Shown here: piece by piece, positions 1 to 8,315 of the stretch | How the letters are laid out: each line of letters opens with the position of its first letter | How positions within the stretch are numbered: the stretch's first letter is position 1 | Source: Sulfurimicrobium sp963779055 | Lineage (GTDB): Bacteria > Pseudomonadota > Gammaproteobacteria > Burkholderiales > Sulfuricellaceae | Direction: 5' to 3' | Length of the DNA: 64,000 bases | Assembly: GCA_963779055.1 (NCBI GenBank) | Contig: CAVZWN010000002.1 | Location: 62,001 to 126,000 of the forward strand | Made by a program: the position numbers and the translations under genes | The notes under the pieces: generated by a model | The model's database searches: none | What the model saw: the letters and a program-made list of their open reading frames with translations, nothing else | Told to the model about the DNA's origin: nothing

Positions 1-228
1 CTGCGATAACATTTTGTATATTCATGTTTATTTATAGAGTATTTGCACGTTGTGTCTGATAAACCTTTTTTGTTTTTCCTGGTGCAGGGGGCGCCTACGC
101 TTCTCAATCCGGCTTGCCCACGCATAAACAGCCCGCGTAATTGAATGACATATGCGGTTTGGATTAAACGCTATATTTTCTCCCGTGGCAAGCGCTGTCC
201 GGGCCACTTTTACCGCAGAATTCCAGGC
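1..228. other. Gene-free stretch downstream of amtB
   Basis: The first 228 bases are comparatively AT-rich and hold no reading frame with a credible ribosome binding site or recognisable product. They lie beyond the amtB terminator and probably separate amtB from a gene outside the window. I see no RNA gene or repeat here. Confidence 0.4.
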
Positions 229-253
229 AAAAAAAGGGCGGCTTGCGCCGCCC
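229..253 (-). terminator. Rho-independent terminator of amtB
   Basis: Read on the minus strand, a GC-rich stem GGGCGGC/GCCGCCC is followed by a run of seven T. It lies about 85 bases past the amtB stop codon and fits the end of the porin-glnK-amtB unit. Confidence 0.75.
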
Positions 254-301
254 TGAATCCACTCCTGAGGGGGAGGGATGGAGAAATTTATTGGTCGCTT
301 T

Positions 302-329
302 CCGCGGATGCCAGGTTCAGCATCCGCGG
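302..329 (-). terminator. Hairpin just after amtB stop
   Basis: CCGCGGATGC at 302-311 and GCATCCGCGG at 320-329 form a perfect 10-bp stem with an 8-base loop, ten bases downstream of the amtB stop. There is no T tract, so it may protect the 3' end or help the stronger terminator at 229-253. Confidence 0.45.
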
Positions 330-338
330 GGTGCGCTA

Positions 339-1754
339 TCAGTCCACGCGCTCGCCGTGCAGGCTGACGTCCAGACCTTCGCGCTCTTCTTCTTCGGAGA
401 CGCGCAGGCCGATCACCATGTCGATCACCTTGAGGATGATGTAGGAGGCGACGGCGGTGTAGGCTACCGTGGCGGCCACACCGACCAGCTGGGTGACGAC
501 CTGGCTGGCGTTGCCTTCGATCAGGCCGGAGGCTGCGTCGCCGCCGATGGCTTTGACTGCGAACACGCCGGTGAGCAGGGCGCCGACGATACCGCCGATA
601 CCGTGCACGCCGAAGGCGTCGAGCGAGTCGTCATAGCCCATCATGCGCTTGAGGGAAGTGGCGCCCCAGTAGCACACTACGCCGGATATCAGGCCGATGA
701 TCAGCGCACCCATGGGGGCGACGAAGCCAGCCGCCGGGGTGATGGCAACCAGGCCGCCCACGGCGCCGGATGCAATACCCAGCACGGAAGGCTTGCCCTT
801 GCCCAGCCACTCGGCAAACATCCAGGCCAGCGCGGCAGCGGCGGCGGCAATCTGGGTGACGGCCATGGCCATGCCGGCACGGCTGTCAGCGGCCAGGGCG
901 GAACCGGCGTTGAAGCCGAACCAGCCTACCCACAGCATGGCAGCGCCAATCAGGGTGAGCGTCAGGTTATGCGGTGCCATTGGCTCCTTGCCGTAACCGA
1001 TGCGCTTGCCCAGCATGATGGCGATCACCAGACCGGCGATACCGGCATTGATGTGCACCACAGTACCGCCGGCGTAGTCCAGGATGCCCTTGGTGAACAG
1101 CCAGCCGGTGCCTTCCCATACCCAGTGGGTAATCGGTGCGTACACCACCAGCGACCAGATCCCCATGAACCACATCATGGCGGAGAACTTCATGCGGTCG
1201 GCAAAGGCGCCGGTGATCAGGGCCGGGGTGATGATGGCGAAGGTCATCTGGAAGATCACGAACACGGTTTCCGGAATGTTCGCACCCGCTACGCCGGTCA
1301 GGGAGTCCAGACCGACGCCGTTGAGGAACATTTTGTCGAGCCCGCCGATGAAGCCGCTGCCGGGAGTGAAGGCCAGGCTGTAACCGGCCACCATCCAGAT
1401 GACGGACATCAGGGCTGCAATCGCGAAGCTTTGCATCATGATGGCCAGCACGTTCTTTTTGCGCACCATGCCGCCGTAGAACAGTGCCAGACCGGGGATG
1501 GTCATGAACAGCACCAGGGCGGTGGCGGTCAGCATCCAGGCGGTATTGCCTGAATCAAGTTTCGGCTCGGGATCAGCCGCAACGGCTGGCGCGGCTTCGG
1601 CTGCCATGGCTGGAGTGACAGCTTCAGGCGCTGCTTCGGATGCCGGTGCGGTCGTTGCGGGTTCGGCAGCAAGCGGCATGGCGTCTTCCGCCATGACCGG
1701 GCCACCGAGCCCGAGGACGCCCAGCAAGGCGATCATGCTAAACAGTTTTTTCAT
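339..1754 (-). CDS. amtB: Ammonium transporter AmtB
   Basis: Inner-membrane ammonium/ammonia channel of the Amt/Rh family, 471 residues. An N-terminal signal peptide (MKKLFSMIALLG...VMAED) and an Ala/Pro-rich spacer precede eleven or so membrane helices. The twin pore histidines are visible in the segments YAPITHWVWEG and DAFGVHGIGGIVGA. The C-terminal tail (about 40 residues, EEEEREGLDVSLHGERVD) is the usual docking surface for the PII protein. The gene starts 12 bases after the glnK stop, and that linkage is the standard arrangement in proteobacteria. The ATG has a good AGGAGC-type ribosome binding site. It is probably expressed under nitrogen limitation from the sigma-54 promoter ahead of the upstream porin gene. 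Confidence 0.97.
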   Translation of the reverse strand: MKKLFSMIALLGVLGLGGPVMAEDAMPLAAEPATTAPASEAAPEAVTPAMAAEAAPAVAADPEPKLDSGNTAWMLTATALVLFMTIPGLALFYGGMVRKKNVLAIMMQSFAIAALMSVIWMVAGYSLAFTPGSGFIGGLDKMFLNGVGLDSLTGVAGANIPETVFVIFQMTFAIITPALITGAFADRMKFSAMMWFMGIWSLVVYAPITHWVWEGTGWLFTKGILDYAGGTVVHINAGIAGLVIAIMLGKRIGYGKEPMAPHNLTLTLIGAAMLWVGWFGFNAGSALAADSRAGMAMAVTQIAAAAAALAWMFAEWLGKGKPSVLGIASGAVGGLVAITPAAGFVAPMGALIIGLISGVVCYWGATSLKRMMGYDDSLDAFGVHGIGGIVGALLTGVFAVKAIGGDAASGLIEGNASQVVTQLVGVAATVAYTAVASYIILKVIDMVIGLRVSEEEEREGLDVSLHGERVD

Positions 1755-1766
1755 GACATGCTCCTT

Positions 1767-2105
1767 TTACAAGGCTTCTGGGCCGGTTTCACCGGTGCGG
1801 ATGCGGACGACCTGTTCCAGGCTGGAAACGAAGATCTTGCCGTCGCCGATCTTGCCGGTCGAGGCGGATTTCTCGATGGCCTCAATCACCTGATCCAGCA
1901 ACTCAGCCCGGATGGCTGCTTCCACTTTGACCTTGGGCAGAAAATCCACCACGTATTCCGCACCGCGATACAGCTCGGTGTGGCCCTTTTGACGTCCAAA
2001 GCCTTTGACTTCGGTTACGGTGATGCCCTGCACCCCTACCAGGGACAGCGCTTCCCGCACCTCGTCCAGCTTGAACGGTTTGATGATTGCAGTTACCAGT
2101 TTCAT
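1767..2105 (-). CDS. glnK: Nitrogen regulatory PII protein GlnK
   Basis: Trimeric PII signalling protein of 112 residues, the usual length. The T-loop motif GHTELYRGAEY is intact, with Tyr51 as the uridylylation site. The C-terminal signature TGKIGDGKIFV is also present. It sits between the TorF-type porin gene and amtB. GlnK blocks AmtB when nitrogen is plentiful and helps control NtrB/NtrC and glutamine synthetase adenylylation. Close spacing to amtB implies co-transcription. GlnB would score similarly, but the amtB linkage favours GlnK. Confidence 0.96.
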   Translation of the reverse strand: MKLVTAIIKPFKLDEVREALSLVGVQGITVTEVKGFGRQKGHTELYRGAEYVVDFLPKVKVEAAIRAELLDQVIEAIEKSASTGKIGDGKIFVSSLEQVVRIRTGETGPEAL

Positions 2106-2130
2106 GTCGAGCTCCTAAATCTAGTGTGCG

Positions 2131-2886
2131 TTAAAACGCCTTGGTGACGGACAGAACGAAGCGGCTGTCGGCGATCTTGGTGTTCTTCACGGTGTACAGG
2201 TTGTCATCCGCATTGGTATCGATGTACGCGCCAGTGACGCTCAGCCCGCCGCCAAAATCCTTGCTCAGGCTGATTTTGTAATCGCTGTAGCTGTAGTCGG
2301 TGTTGTTCTTGATCTTCTGGTGACCGGCATGGAGGCCAAGCCCGAAACCGCTACCCAGATCGAAATTCGCGCTGGCATCGATGTACGACGAGTTCTTGCT
2401 GTTGGCGTAGCCGAACAGGTTGGAGGTGCTGTGGGAATACTTCAGGGTGAACATCTTGTAAGTGCCGGCAACATAAAGCTCGTCGGTGTTGGGGCTTACG
2501 ACACCGGGCAGGTAATCGCCGGGATACTCATAGCGCAGATAGCCCACGTCATAGCCGAGGTCGTCGCTGATCTTGCCCTTGTAACCGGCATACAGATCCA
2601 GCTCCATGCTGCTGCTGGCGGCAGCGCCTGCATCTTCCAGCCAGCTGATGTTGGAGCCCCATACACCGGCATACAGTCCGCTGGCATGGGCGTAGTCAAA
2701 ACCGCCCTGCAGGGCCAGCTTTTCGCGGGTCTGCGAAATGCCGCGGTAAACATATTCGGAAGCCAGAGTCACGTTTGCGCTGATGGGGGAAGCGGCGGCT
2801 TCCTCTGCCATGGCGGATGTGGAAACCATCAGGCCGGGGGCGCTGACGACACCGGCGATCAACAGCATTTGGTTTAATTTGCGCAT
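2131..2886 (-). CDS. TorF-family putative outer-membrane porin
   Basis: Outer-membrane beta-barrel protein of 251 residues. The start chosen is the ATG at 2886 (MRKLNQMLL), which has an AAGGAGAAG ribosome binding site and opens a clear signal peptide ending near AMAEEAAA. An in-frame start further upstream exists but would bury the signal peptide. The body has alternating strands rich in Tyr, Gly and Ser (SEYVYRGISQT, DVGYLRYEYPGDY) and ends in Phe (VTKAF), as outer-membrane barrels do. The family (TIGR02001, TorF) often precedes glnK-amtB in proteobacteria, so a role in uptake of a nitrogen compound is likely, but the substrate is unknown. The gene is preceded by sigma-54 and NtrC sites. Confidence 0.85.
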   Translation of the reverse strand: MRKLNQMLLIAGVVSAPGLMVSTSAMAEEAAASPISANVTLASEYVYRGISQTREKLALQGGFDYAHASGLYAGVWGSNISWLEDAGAAASSSMELDLYAGYKGKISDDLGYDVGYLRYEYPGDYLPGVVSPNTDELYVAGTYKMFTLKYSHSTSNLFGYANSKNSSYIDASANFDLGSGFGLGLHAGHQKIKNNTDYSYSDYKISLSKDFGGGLSVTGAYIDTNADDNLYTVKNTKIADSRFVLSVTKAF

Positions 2887-2946
2887 TTTCTTCTCCTTGA
2901 ACGATCTGAATAAAAGGTTTTCGAATGTAACTACGATCAAGACTAA

Positions 2947-2962
2947 AGCATAAGCCGTGCCA
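2947..2962 (-). promoter_or_regulatory. Sigma-54 (RpoN) promoter of porin-glnK-amtB
   Basis: Read on the minus strand the site is TGGCACGGCTTATGCT, with GG and GC exactly ten bases apart as needed for -24/-12 elements. Only the T before TGC departs from the consensus TGGCACN5TTGCW. It lies about 60 bases before the porin start codon. Confidence 0.8.
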
Positions 2963-3054
2963 GAAATAAATCCGTTACCTATCAATTGGTTATGGATTTT
3001 ACATGAAGGCTGTGGAAAAGATGGGCGCAAAACTGGGGCGCTGCTTCAGAGGGG

Positions 3055-3071
3055 TGCACTGGTTTGGTGCG
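3055..3071 (-). promoter_or_regulatory. NtrC enhancer site
   Basis: TGCACTGGTTTGGTGCG matches the NtrC consensus TGCACYNNNNTGGTGCA at all but the last base. It is centred about 110 bases upstream of the sigma-54 promoter at 2947-2962, a typical enhancer distance. A second, nearly identical site precedes glnA in this window. Confidence 0.75.
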
Positions 3072-3131
3072 CGCCGGAGCGGGAGGGGATTCTGTTGATT
3101 GTCTGCGTCCGGATGCAGCGCTGGGGCCGTA

Positions 3132-3677
3132 TCAGCGGGTTTTGCGTGCCTGCAGGAGGGTTTTGAGGTTTTCCAGTGTCGTGCGTGTCTGCTCGGGTGA
3201 GGCTGTGGCGTGGCCTGCTTGTTCCTCCAGTCCGGAAATGCGGGTGCGTATGGCCTTGCAGTGCGCCCGTTCATTTTCCCGCCATGCTACGGCGAGCGAC
3301 AGCGCGGTGTGCCGTTGTCCGGGCGCTTCATCTCCCGTGAAATCCAGAGCAGCGGTTCGGGCCAGCAAGGCGGAAAGAGGGCGCATGATGGAAGCCAGAT
3401 AACGCGACCACCACCACTCTGCCAGCCCCAGTGCCGCCAGGTTCAGGATGACGAGAACGGCCATGGTCTGCATGACTTCTCTAAGCAGCAGGGTGGACAA
3501 GGGTTCACTTTCTGCAAAGTGGATGCGGAACAGGTTTTCTTCCGCGATTTCCTTCAGCTCCAGATACAACACGATCATCCCGGCACCGATCAGCAACACT
3601 TCCAGCAAGACGAACACGATTAGCAGCCGATTCTGCAGCGCCGGGTCGATGTGGTGGATTTTGCGCTTGGTTTTCAT
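3132..3677 (-). CDS. Two-helix membrane protein with HAMP-like tail
   Basis: Hypothetical inner-membrane protein of 181 residues. The first helix (about 18-40, LLIVFVLLEVLLIGAGMIVL) is followed by a short periplasmic loop rich in Glu, then a second helix (about 68-88, MAVLVILNLAALGLAEWWW). The cytoplasmic part starts with a HAMP-like segment (SRYLASIMRPLSALLART) and continues as a Glu/Arg-rich coiled coil. There is no kinase, methyl-accepting or cyclase output domain. It begins two bases after the stop of the heptaheme cytochrome gene, so the two are almost certainly co-translated. An alternative start at 3695 would overlap the cytochrome gene. The third gene of the group has the same architecture. 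Function unknown; sensing or anchoring for the cytochrome is my guess. Confidence 0.7.
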   Translation of the reverse strand: MKTKRKIHHIDPALQNRLLIVFVLLEVLLIGAGMIVLYLELKEIAEENLFRIHFAESEPLSTLLLREVMQTMAVLVILNLAALGLAEWWWSRYLASIMRPLSALLARTAALDFTGDEAPGQRHTALSLAVAWRENERAHCKAIRTRISGLEEQAGHATASPEQTRTTLENLKTLLQARKTR

Positions 3678-3679
3678 GT

Positions 3680-4561
3680 TCAGATATCGTGGCATTCAAA
3701 GCACAGGGCCGAGCCCTGCTTACCGATTCTCAGCTTGCCGTGCTCTTTGGCATAACCCCGGTGACAACTGACGCAACTGACTCTGCCGTCAGGCAGAAAG
3801 AGGCGCCGGTTGACGATGGATTCGGGTTTGTAACGGCCCTTCAGAAAGGATTCGAAATAGCGCTGCCCGACGGGGTGATTCACCGCATCGCCGGCATGGC
3901 GCAAAATCCGTCTGGAATCTATCGTGCCGCCCAGGTCCCCGTTGTTGCCGTGGCAACCCATGCATTGCACGGTGAAGGGATCGACATCGAGGCTGCTCAG
4001 GTCTGTTTTTGCCGTCACGGATGACATGTGGCCGGACGAGATCATGGAAACGCCCTGGTCGGCCATTCTGCTGAAAAACCCGCTATCGTGGCAGGACAGG
4101 CAAAAATTCCGCCCACGCGCATTCCCGCGCATCAGGCCGTGAGCGCTGCCATGCACGTCATGGCAGGTGCTGCATGTCATATCGCCCTTCCAGTCCCGCG
4201 GATAGGCCGGCGGAATGGCCATTGTGGGCCGGACGCCGCTTGGGTGGCTGGCCTGAATGGATTTGGGATGGCAGCCGGCACACAGTTTTTCCTGAGCGGC
4301 GATCAGCAGATGAGCATTTTCCTTGACGGTTTCGTCACCGGCCAGGTGACAGCTGGCGCATGCCTGCCCGCTCATATGCTTCTGGGGCGCATTCAAGGCT
4401 GCGTGAATTCCCGGCGTGACGCCCAGCACAAGTCCGCATGCAAGCAGTGCGGCGAGCTTCCGGAAGATGCCCGGCCTAGCAGCCTGCCGGGCTTGAAGAA
4501 TCGAAGCGAGAATTTGACTGGGCGAGGACAAATTTTGCCGGTTTCGCAGGTCAATAGTCAT
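3680..4561 (-). CDS. Heptaheme c-type cytochrome
   Basis: Exported multiheme cytochrome c, 293 residues. A long basic N-terminus leads to one hydrophobic segment (about 36-56, LAALLACGLVLGVTPGIHA), a signal peptide or uncleaved anchor. Seven CXXCH motifs follow: CASCH, CAGCH, CSTCH, CLSCH, CMGCH, CVSCH and CFECH. Several have the doubled-CXXCH style typical of electron-transfer cytochromes. The start at 4561 (MTIDLRNRQ) is chosen over a TTG at 4573, but neither has a strong ribosome binding site. The neighbours on both sides are two-helix HAMP-like membrane proteins. It presumably carries electrons in the periplasm, but donor and acceptor cannot be read from the sequence. No catalytic domain such as nitrite reductase is visible. 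Confidence 0.85.
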   Translation of the reverse strand: MTIDLRNRQNLSSPSQILASILQARQAARPGIFRKLAALLACGLVLGVTPGIHAALNAPQKHMSGQACASCHLAGDETVKENAHLLIAAQEKLCAGCHPKSIQASHPSGVRPTMAIPPAYPRDWKGDMTCSTCHDVHGSAHGLMRGNARGRNFCLSCHDSGFFSRMADQGVSMISSGHMSSVTAKTDLSSLDVDPFTVQCMGCHGNNGDLGGTIDSRRILRHAGDAVNHPVGQRYFESFLKGRYKPESIVNRRLFLPDGRVSCVSCHRGYAKEHGKLRIGKQGSALCFECHDI

Positions 4562-4639
4562 TCTATTGACCAAAAAAGCGGTGAAATATGGACCGGCCAG
4601 GCGGATTCGCAGCCGATTTCATTTAAGTCCGACAGGCTG

Positions 4640-5182
4640 CTAGAGACGAACACGGCGTTCCAGTTCGCTCAGCCTGGCAAGAGACTGGCCGAGGCCGTGA
4701 CCGCCTGAGTCAATCAGCGCCAGCGCGTTATCGGCGGCGGCCTCCATTTCACTGTAATGGGCTTGCAGCACGCGGGCGCTCTGCGCGAGTTGCTGCATTT
4801 CCGCCTGCAACTGGTCTTTCTCGCGGATGGGTGTCAGTGTGGCTGCGCCGGATTCGGTCAGTATTTCCAGATTGCGGGAGATGCGGAACAAAGGGCCTGC
4901 GATGCGGAAGCTGGCATAAAGGGAAATCAGCCACGTGATGACAGCGGCGCCGCCGGTCAGAAACAAACCGGCCAGTGCCATGCCCGTCCCCAATGACTGA
5001 TGCGTGACACTGCCTGACTGGACGATGTTCCAGTAAGTGGCGCCGGTGCTGCCGCTAATGGAAGTGAGCAGCAGAATCAGGGTGGCAAAGGAAAGCCCCC
5101 CGATGACAAGCGCAATGCCGCCGATGATTTTGAGGTGATAAAAGAAACGGCTGTTGCTCTGGGGGTGGAGAGCTTGTGTCAT
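4640..5182 (-). CDS. Two-helix membrane protein with HAMP-like segment
   Basis: Hypothetical inner-membrane protein of 180 residues. The ATG at 5182 (MTQALHPQ) has a GGAAGAAA ribosome binding site and is preferred over a start 58 codons upstream that would add an unlikely basic tail. The first helix (LKIIGGIALVIGGLSFATLI) and second helix (GMALAGLFLTGGAAVITWLI) flank a periplasmic loop. A conserved-looking turn FRIAGPLFRISRNLE and a coiled coil follow, resembling the HAMP linker of receptors. No output domain is present. It is the first gene of the three-gene group with the heptaheme cytochrome, about 80 bases upstream of that gene. It may be distantly related to the protein at 3132-3677. Confidence 0.7.
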   Translation of the reverse strand: MTQALHPQSNSRFFYHLKIIGGIALVIGGLSFATLILLLTSISGSTGATYWNIVQSGSVTHQSLGTGMALAGLFLTGGAAVITWLISLYASFRIAGPLFRISRNLEILTESGAATLTPIREKDQLQAEMQQLAQSARVLQAHYSEMEAAADNALALIDSGGHGLGQSLARLSELERRVRL

Positions 5183-5415
5183 TAAATTTCTTCCGGCCAG
5201 CCAGATGTGGCGCTTCTCCCGGATGCCTTCAGCCTGCGTGGGCGGGTAACCCATGATCCGGCAGATGAAAGCATCAGAGTGCCATCTGTTTGAATTAGAA
5301 GGCCATACTATAGACCATTTGCATTCTTGGGAAGGGGGTAGGGTTGAATGCCGCAACTCCGTCTGGATGCGTAAAACAGGTTTTCTGGTAGACTGCCGCC
5401 ATCAGGAGGATGACC

Positions 5416-5673
5416 ATGCTTAACCATAAAGTACTCGACGAAATCAACGCTAAAATCAGCCAGGTTCTGGCGGCTTCGCCTGCGGGCGATGTGGAGAAAA
5501 ACCTGCGCGCTTCCTTGCAGGGTGTGTTTGCCAAACTCGACCTGGTGACTCGGGAGGAATTCGAGGTGCAGCAGGCGGTGCTGGTGCGCACGCGCGAAAA
5601 GCTCGACAGGCTGGAGACCCTGGTGGCGGCCATGGAAAAACAGTTCCAGTCAGAAGCTTCCCGGTCTCAGTAA
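5416..5673 (+). CDS. ubiK: Ubiquinone biosynthesis accessory factor UbiK
   Basis: Small BMFP/YqiC-family protein of 85 residues. The N-terminal half (MLNHKVLDEINAKISQVLAA) is amphipathic. The C-terminal half (LVTREEFEVQQAVLVRTREK) is the family signature and forms a trimeric coiled coil. UbiK works with UbiJ in the soluble ubiquinone-synthesis complex. The start at 5416 is chosen because AGGAGG at 5404-5409 is six bases away, whereas the ATG at 5410 directly abuts it. The gene is followed seven bases later by comM. Confidence 0.88.
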   Translation: MLNHKVLDEINAKISQVLAASPAGDVEKNLRASLQGVFAKLDLVTREEFEVQQAVLVRTREKLDRLETLVAAMEKQFQSEASRSQ

Positions 5674-5680
5674 CTCGGCC

Positions 5681-7174
5681 ATGTCCCTCGCGGTCCTTTA
5701 CAGCCGCGCTCTGAACGGCATGGATGCACCACTGGTGACGGTGGAAGTGCATCTGGCCAATGGCCTGCCGAGTTTTACCCTGGTTGGCCTGCCCGAAGCC
5801 GAAGTCAAAGAATCCCGCGACCGCGTGCGTGCCGCCTTGCAGAATGCCCGCTTCGAATTCCCCGCCCGCCGCATCACCGTCAACCTGGCGCCCGCCGACC
5901 TGCCCAAGGAAAGCGGGCGCTTCGATCTCCCCATCGCACTGGGCATTCTCGCCGCTTCCGGCCAGTTGCCCCAGCAGCGCCTCAAGGACTATGAATTTGC
6001 CGGTGAACTGGCGCTGACGGGCGAACTGCGCCCGATCCGCGGCGCGCTGGCCATGACCTGCAAGGCCAGCAAGGATGGCCGCGCCTTTATCCTGCCGCGC
6101 AACAATGCGGACGAGGCCGCACTGGTGGAAGATGCGATGGTTTTCCCGGCGGGGTCGCTGCTCGAAGTCTGCGCCCATCTGGCGGGACAGGAGGCGCTCA
6201 GCCGCCATGTCCCGGCAACGGGTATGGAGACGGAAACGGCGGAGCCCGACTTCAGCGAGGTCAAAGGCCAGGCTCAGGCCCGGCGCGCCTTAGAAGTGGC
6301 GGCGGCGGGCGGCCACAGCCTCCTCATGTCGGGGCCGCCGGGCACCGGAAAATCCATGCTCGCCAGCCGCCTGCCCGGCATCCTGCCGCCGATGACGGAA
6401 GCGGAAGCACTTGAAGCGGCAGCGATCCAGTCCCTGAATGGCGGCTTTCGCCTCGAGAACTGGCGCCGCCGGATTTTGCGCGCACCGCACCATTCGGCTT
6501 CCAGCGTGGCGCTGGTTGGGGGTGGAGGCAATCCGCGGCCGGGCGAAATCAGCCTGGCGCATCACTCTGTGCTATTCCTGGACGAACTGCCGGAATTCGA
6601 CCGCAAGGCGCTGGAGACCCTGCGCGAGCCGCTGGAATCCGGCCGCATAACCATCTCCCGCGCCGCCCGTCAGGCGGAATTCCCGGCGCAGTTCCAGCTG
6701 GTGGCGGCGATGAATCCCTGCCCCTGCGGCTACCTCGGCCACCCCAGTGGCAAATGCCGCTGCACGCCGGATCAGGTATCGCGCTATCGAAGCAAAATTT
6801 CCGGTCCGCTGCTTGACCGCATCGACATGCAGATCGAAGTGCCGGCCCTGCCGGAGGGTGAGCTGACGCAAGCGGCGGCGGGCGAACCCAGCGCAGCCAT
6901 CCGGGCACGGGTGGCGGCGGCGCGCCAGCTGCAGCAGGCGCGCCAGGGCAAGCCCAATGCACGGCTTTCCGGCAAGGAAATCGATCTCCATTGCCAGCCG
7001 GACGCTGCGGGCATGACGCTGCTCAAGCAAGCCATCACCCGCCTCGATCTCTCTGCACGCGCTTACCATCGCATCCTCAAGATGGCACGCACCATCGCCG
7101 ACCTGGCCGGGGAGGCGCAGATTTCTCCCGCGCATATCGCCGAAGCAGTCCAGTACCGGCGTTTCGGCGCCTGA
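5681..7174 (+). CDS. comM: YifB/ComM family AAA+ ATPase
   Basis: Magnesium-chelatase-like AAA+ protein of 497 residues, full length. The N-terminal Lon-like fold domain (about 1-180) is followed by the ATPase. Walker A is GPPGTGKSM near residues 217-225, Walker B is LFLDELPEF, and the sensor region includes VAAMNPCPCG. The four-cysteine insert around CPCGYLGHPSGKCRC is typical of this family. The C-terminal domain is Mg_chelatase_C type. ComM is a hexameric helicase that drives branch migration during natural transformation in related bacteria. Whether this organism is competent cannot be told from the window. Confidence 0.95.
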   Translation: MSLAVLYSRALNGMDAPLVTVEVHLANGLPSFTLVGLPEAEVKESRDRVRAALQNARFEFPARRITVNLAPADLPKESGRFDLPIALGILAASGQLPQQRLKDYEFAGELALTGELRPIRGALAMTCKASKDGRAFILPRNNADEAALVEDAMVFPAGSLLEVCAHLAGQEALSRHVPATGMETETAEPDFSEVKGQAQARRALEVAAAGGHSLLMSGPPGTGKSMLASRLPGILPPMTEAEALEAAAIQSLNGGFRLENWRRRILRAPHHSASSVALVGGGGNPRPGEISLAHHSVLFLDELPEFDRKALETLREPLESGRITISRAARQAEFPAQFQLVAAMNPCPCGYLGHPSGKCRCTPDQVSRYRSKISGPLLDRIDMQIEVPALPEGELTQAAAGEPSAAIRARVAAARQLQQARQGKPNARLSGKEIDLHCQPDAAGMTLLKQAITRLDLSARAYHRILKMARTIADLAGEAQISPAHIAEAVQYRRFGA

Positions 7175-7179
7175 TCCTG

Positions 7180-8211
7180 ATGAATGTGCTGGAGTCCTGG
7201 CGCGAAGAAAAACGTTCCGCCTACCTCTACCGCATTATTTCAGATGTCGAATCCGGCACGCCGCTGCAGATTCTTTTCCTTGAACTGGCGCAAGCTGCCG
7301 AGCGGCAGGCCGCGATCTGGGTGGCAGAGGCCGGAAAAACGGGGATAACGCTGCCACAGCTTTATCTGCCCGAATGGCGCGTGCGCATCACGGCGCAAGG
7401 GGTGCGGCATTTCGGCGTGCGCGCGATGCGTCCGGTGCTGGCCGCCATGAAGGTGCGCGGCATGTCGCTCTATGCTTCCGCGCCTGCCGGCCATGCCATA
7501 CCGACTGCGCTGGAACAGGTTGGCCGCCGTCACAGGGGCATGGGCGGCGGTAATTTGCGCGCGGCGGTGTTCGGCGTCAATGACGGCCTGGTTTCCAATG
7601 CCAGCCTGATCATGGGCGTGGCGGGGGCGTCCGGGCAGAGCGCCGTGATCATGCTTTCCGGCATCGCGGGCCTGCTGGCGGGGGCGTTTTCCATGGCGGC
7701 AGGCGAGTACATCTCGGTGCGTTCGCAGCGCGAAATGTACGAATACCAGATCGGACTGGAACGCGACGAGCTGGAGCAATATCCGGATGAAGAAGCCGCC
7801 GAACTGGCGCTGATCTTTCAGGCCCGGGGGCTGGAGCGCGAAGAGGCGCGGCGTGTAGCGGAAAAACTGATTGCCGATCCGGACCGGGCGCTGGATACGC
7901 TGACGCGCGAGGAACTGGGCCTGAATCCGGACGAGCTGGGTTCACCCCGGGGTGCAGCGCTGTTCTCCTTTTTTTCTTTCGCGGCCGGGGCCATGGTGCC
8001 TTTACTGCCCTTTGTGTTCAGTAGCGGAATGAAGGCCCTGTTCGTTGCCATCGGACTGACAGCGGTTGCGCTGTTCGCCGTGGGCGCGGTGCTCAGTCTG
8101 TTTACTGGCCGCCATGCCTGGCTGGGCGGTCTGCGCATGCTGGCAATCGGCGGTGCGGCTGGCGGCGCCACCTATCTCATCGGCAAGGCGCTTGGCGTGA
8201 CGCTGGGGTGA
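7180..8211 (+). CDS. VIT1/CCC1 iron/manganese carrier with degenerate ferritin-like domain
   Basis: Membrane protein of 343 residues starting at the ATG at 7180, six bases after comM. The C-terminal part (from about 125) is a VIT1/CCC1 transporter: LRAAVFGVNDGLVSNASLIMG is the family signature, followed by AGAFSMAAGEYISVRSQREMYE and three later helices. The N-terminal 110 residues resemble the rubrerythrin/ferritin-like module fused to some VIT proteins (EKRSAYLYRIISDVE...LAQAAERQAAIW). In active modules the second helix carries ExxH ligands. Here the equivalent positions read AERQ, so iron binding by that module is doubtful. The likely role is Fe2+ or Mn2+ export. Confidence 0.85.
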   Translation: MNVLESWREEKRSAYLYRIISDVESGTPLQILFLELAQAAERQAAIWVAEAGKTGITLPQLYLPEWRVRITAQGVRHFGVRAMRPVLAAMKVRGMSLYASAPAGHAIPTALEQVGRRHRGMGGGNLRAAVFGVNDGLVSNASLIMGVAGASGQSAVIMLSGIAGLLAGAFSMAAGEYISVRSQREMYEYQIGLERDELEQYPDEEAAELALIFQARGLEREEARRVAEKLIADPDRALDTLTREELGLNPDELGSPRGAALFSFFSFAAGAMVPLLPFVFSSGMKALFVAIGLTAVALFAVGAVLSLFTGRHAWLGGLRMLAIGGAAGGATYLIGKALGVTLG

Positions 8212-8315
8212 TAAACAGGGTCCCTGGGTCCTGAAACAAATTGATACAGTTTTGTTCCAGTGGAAATAGTTTGGCAACACCCTTCCTTCACTATGGCAGC
8301 AAAGGAGGGTGAATC

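Noticed and set aside
243..1553. Long open frame antisense to amtB
   Set aside because: It is His/Gly/Gln-rich with no recognisable domain and lies wholly opposite a certain gene; GC-rich codon use keeps such frames open.
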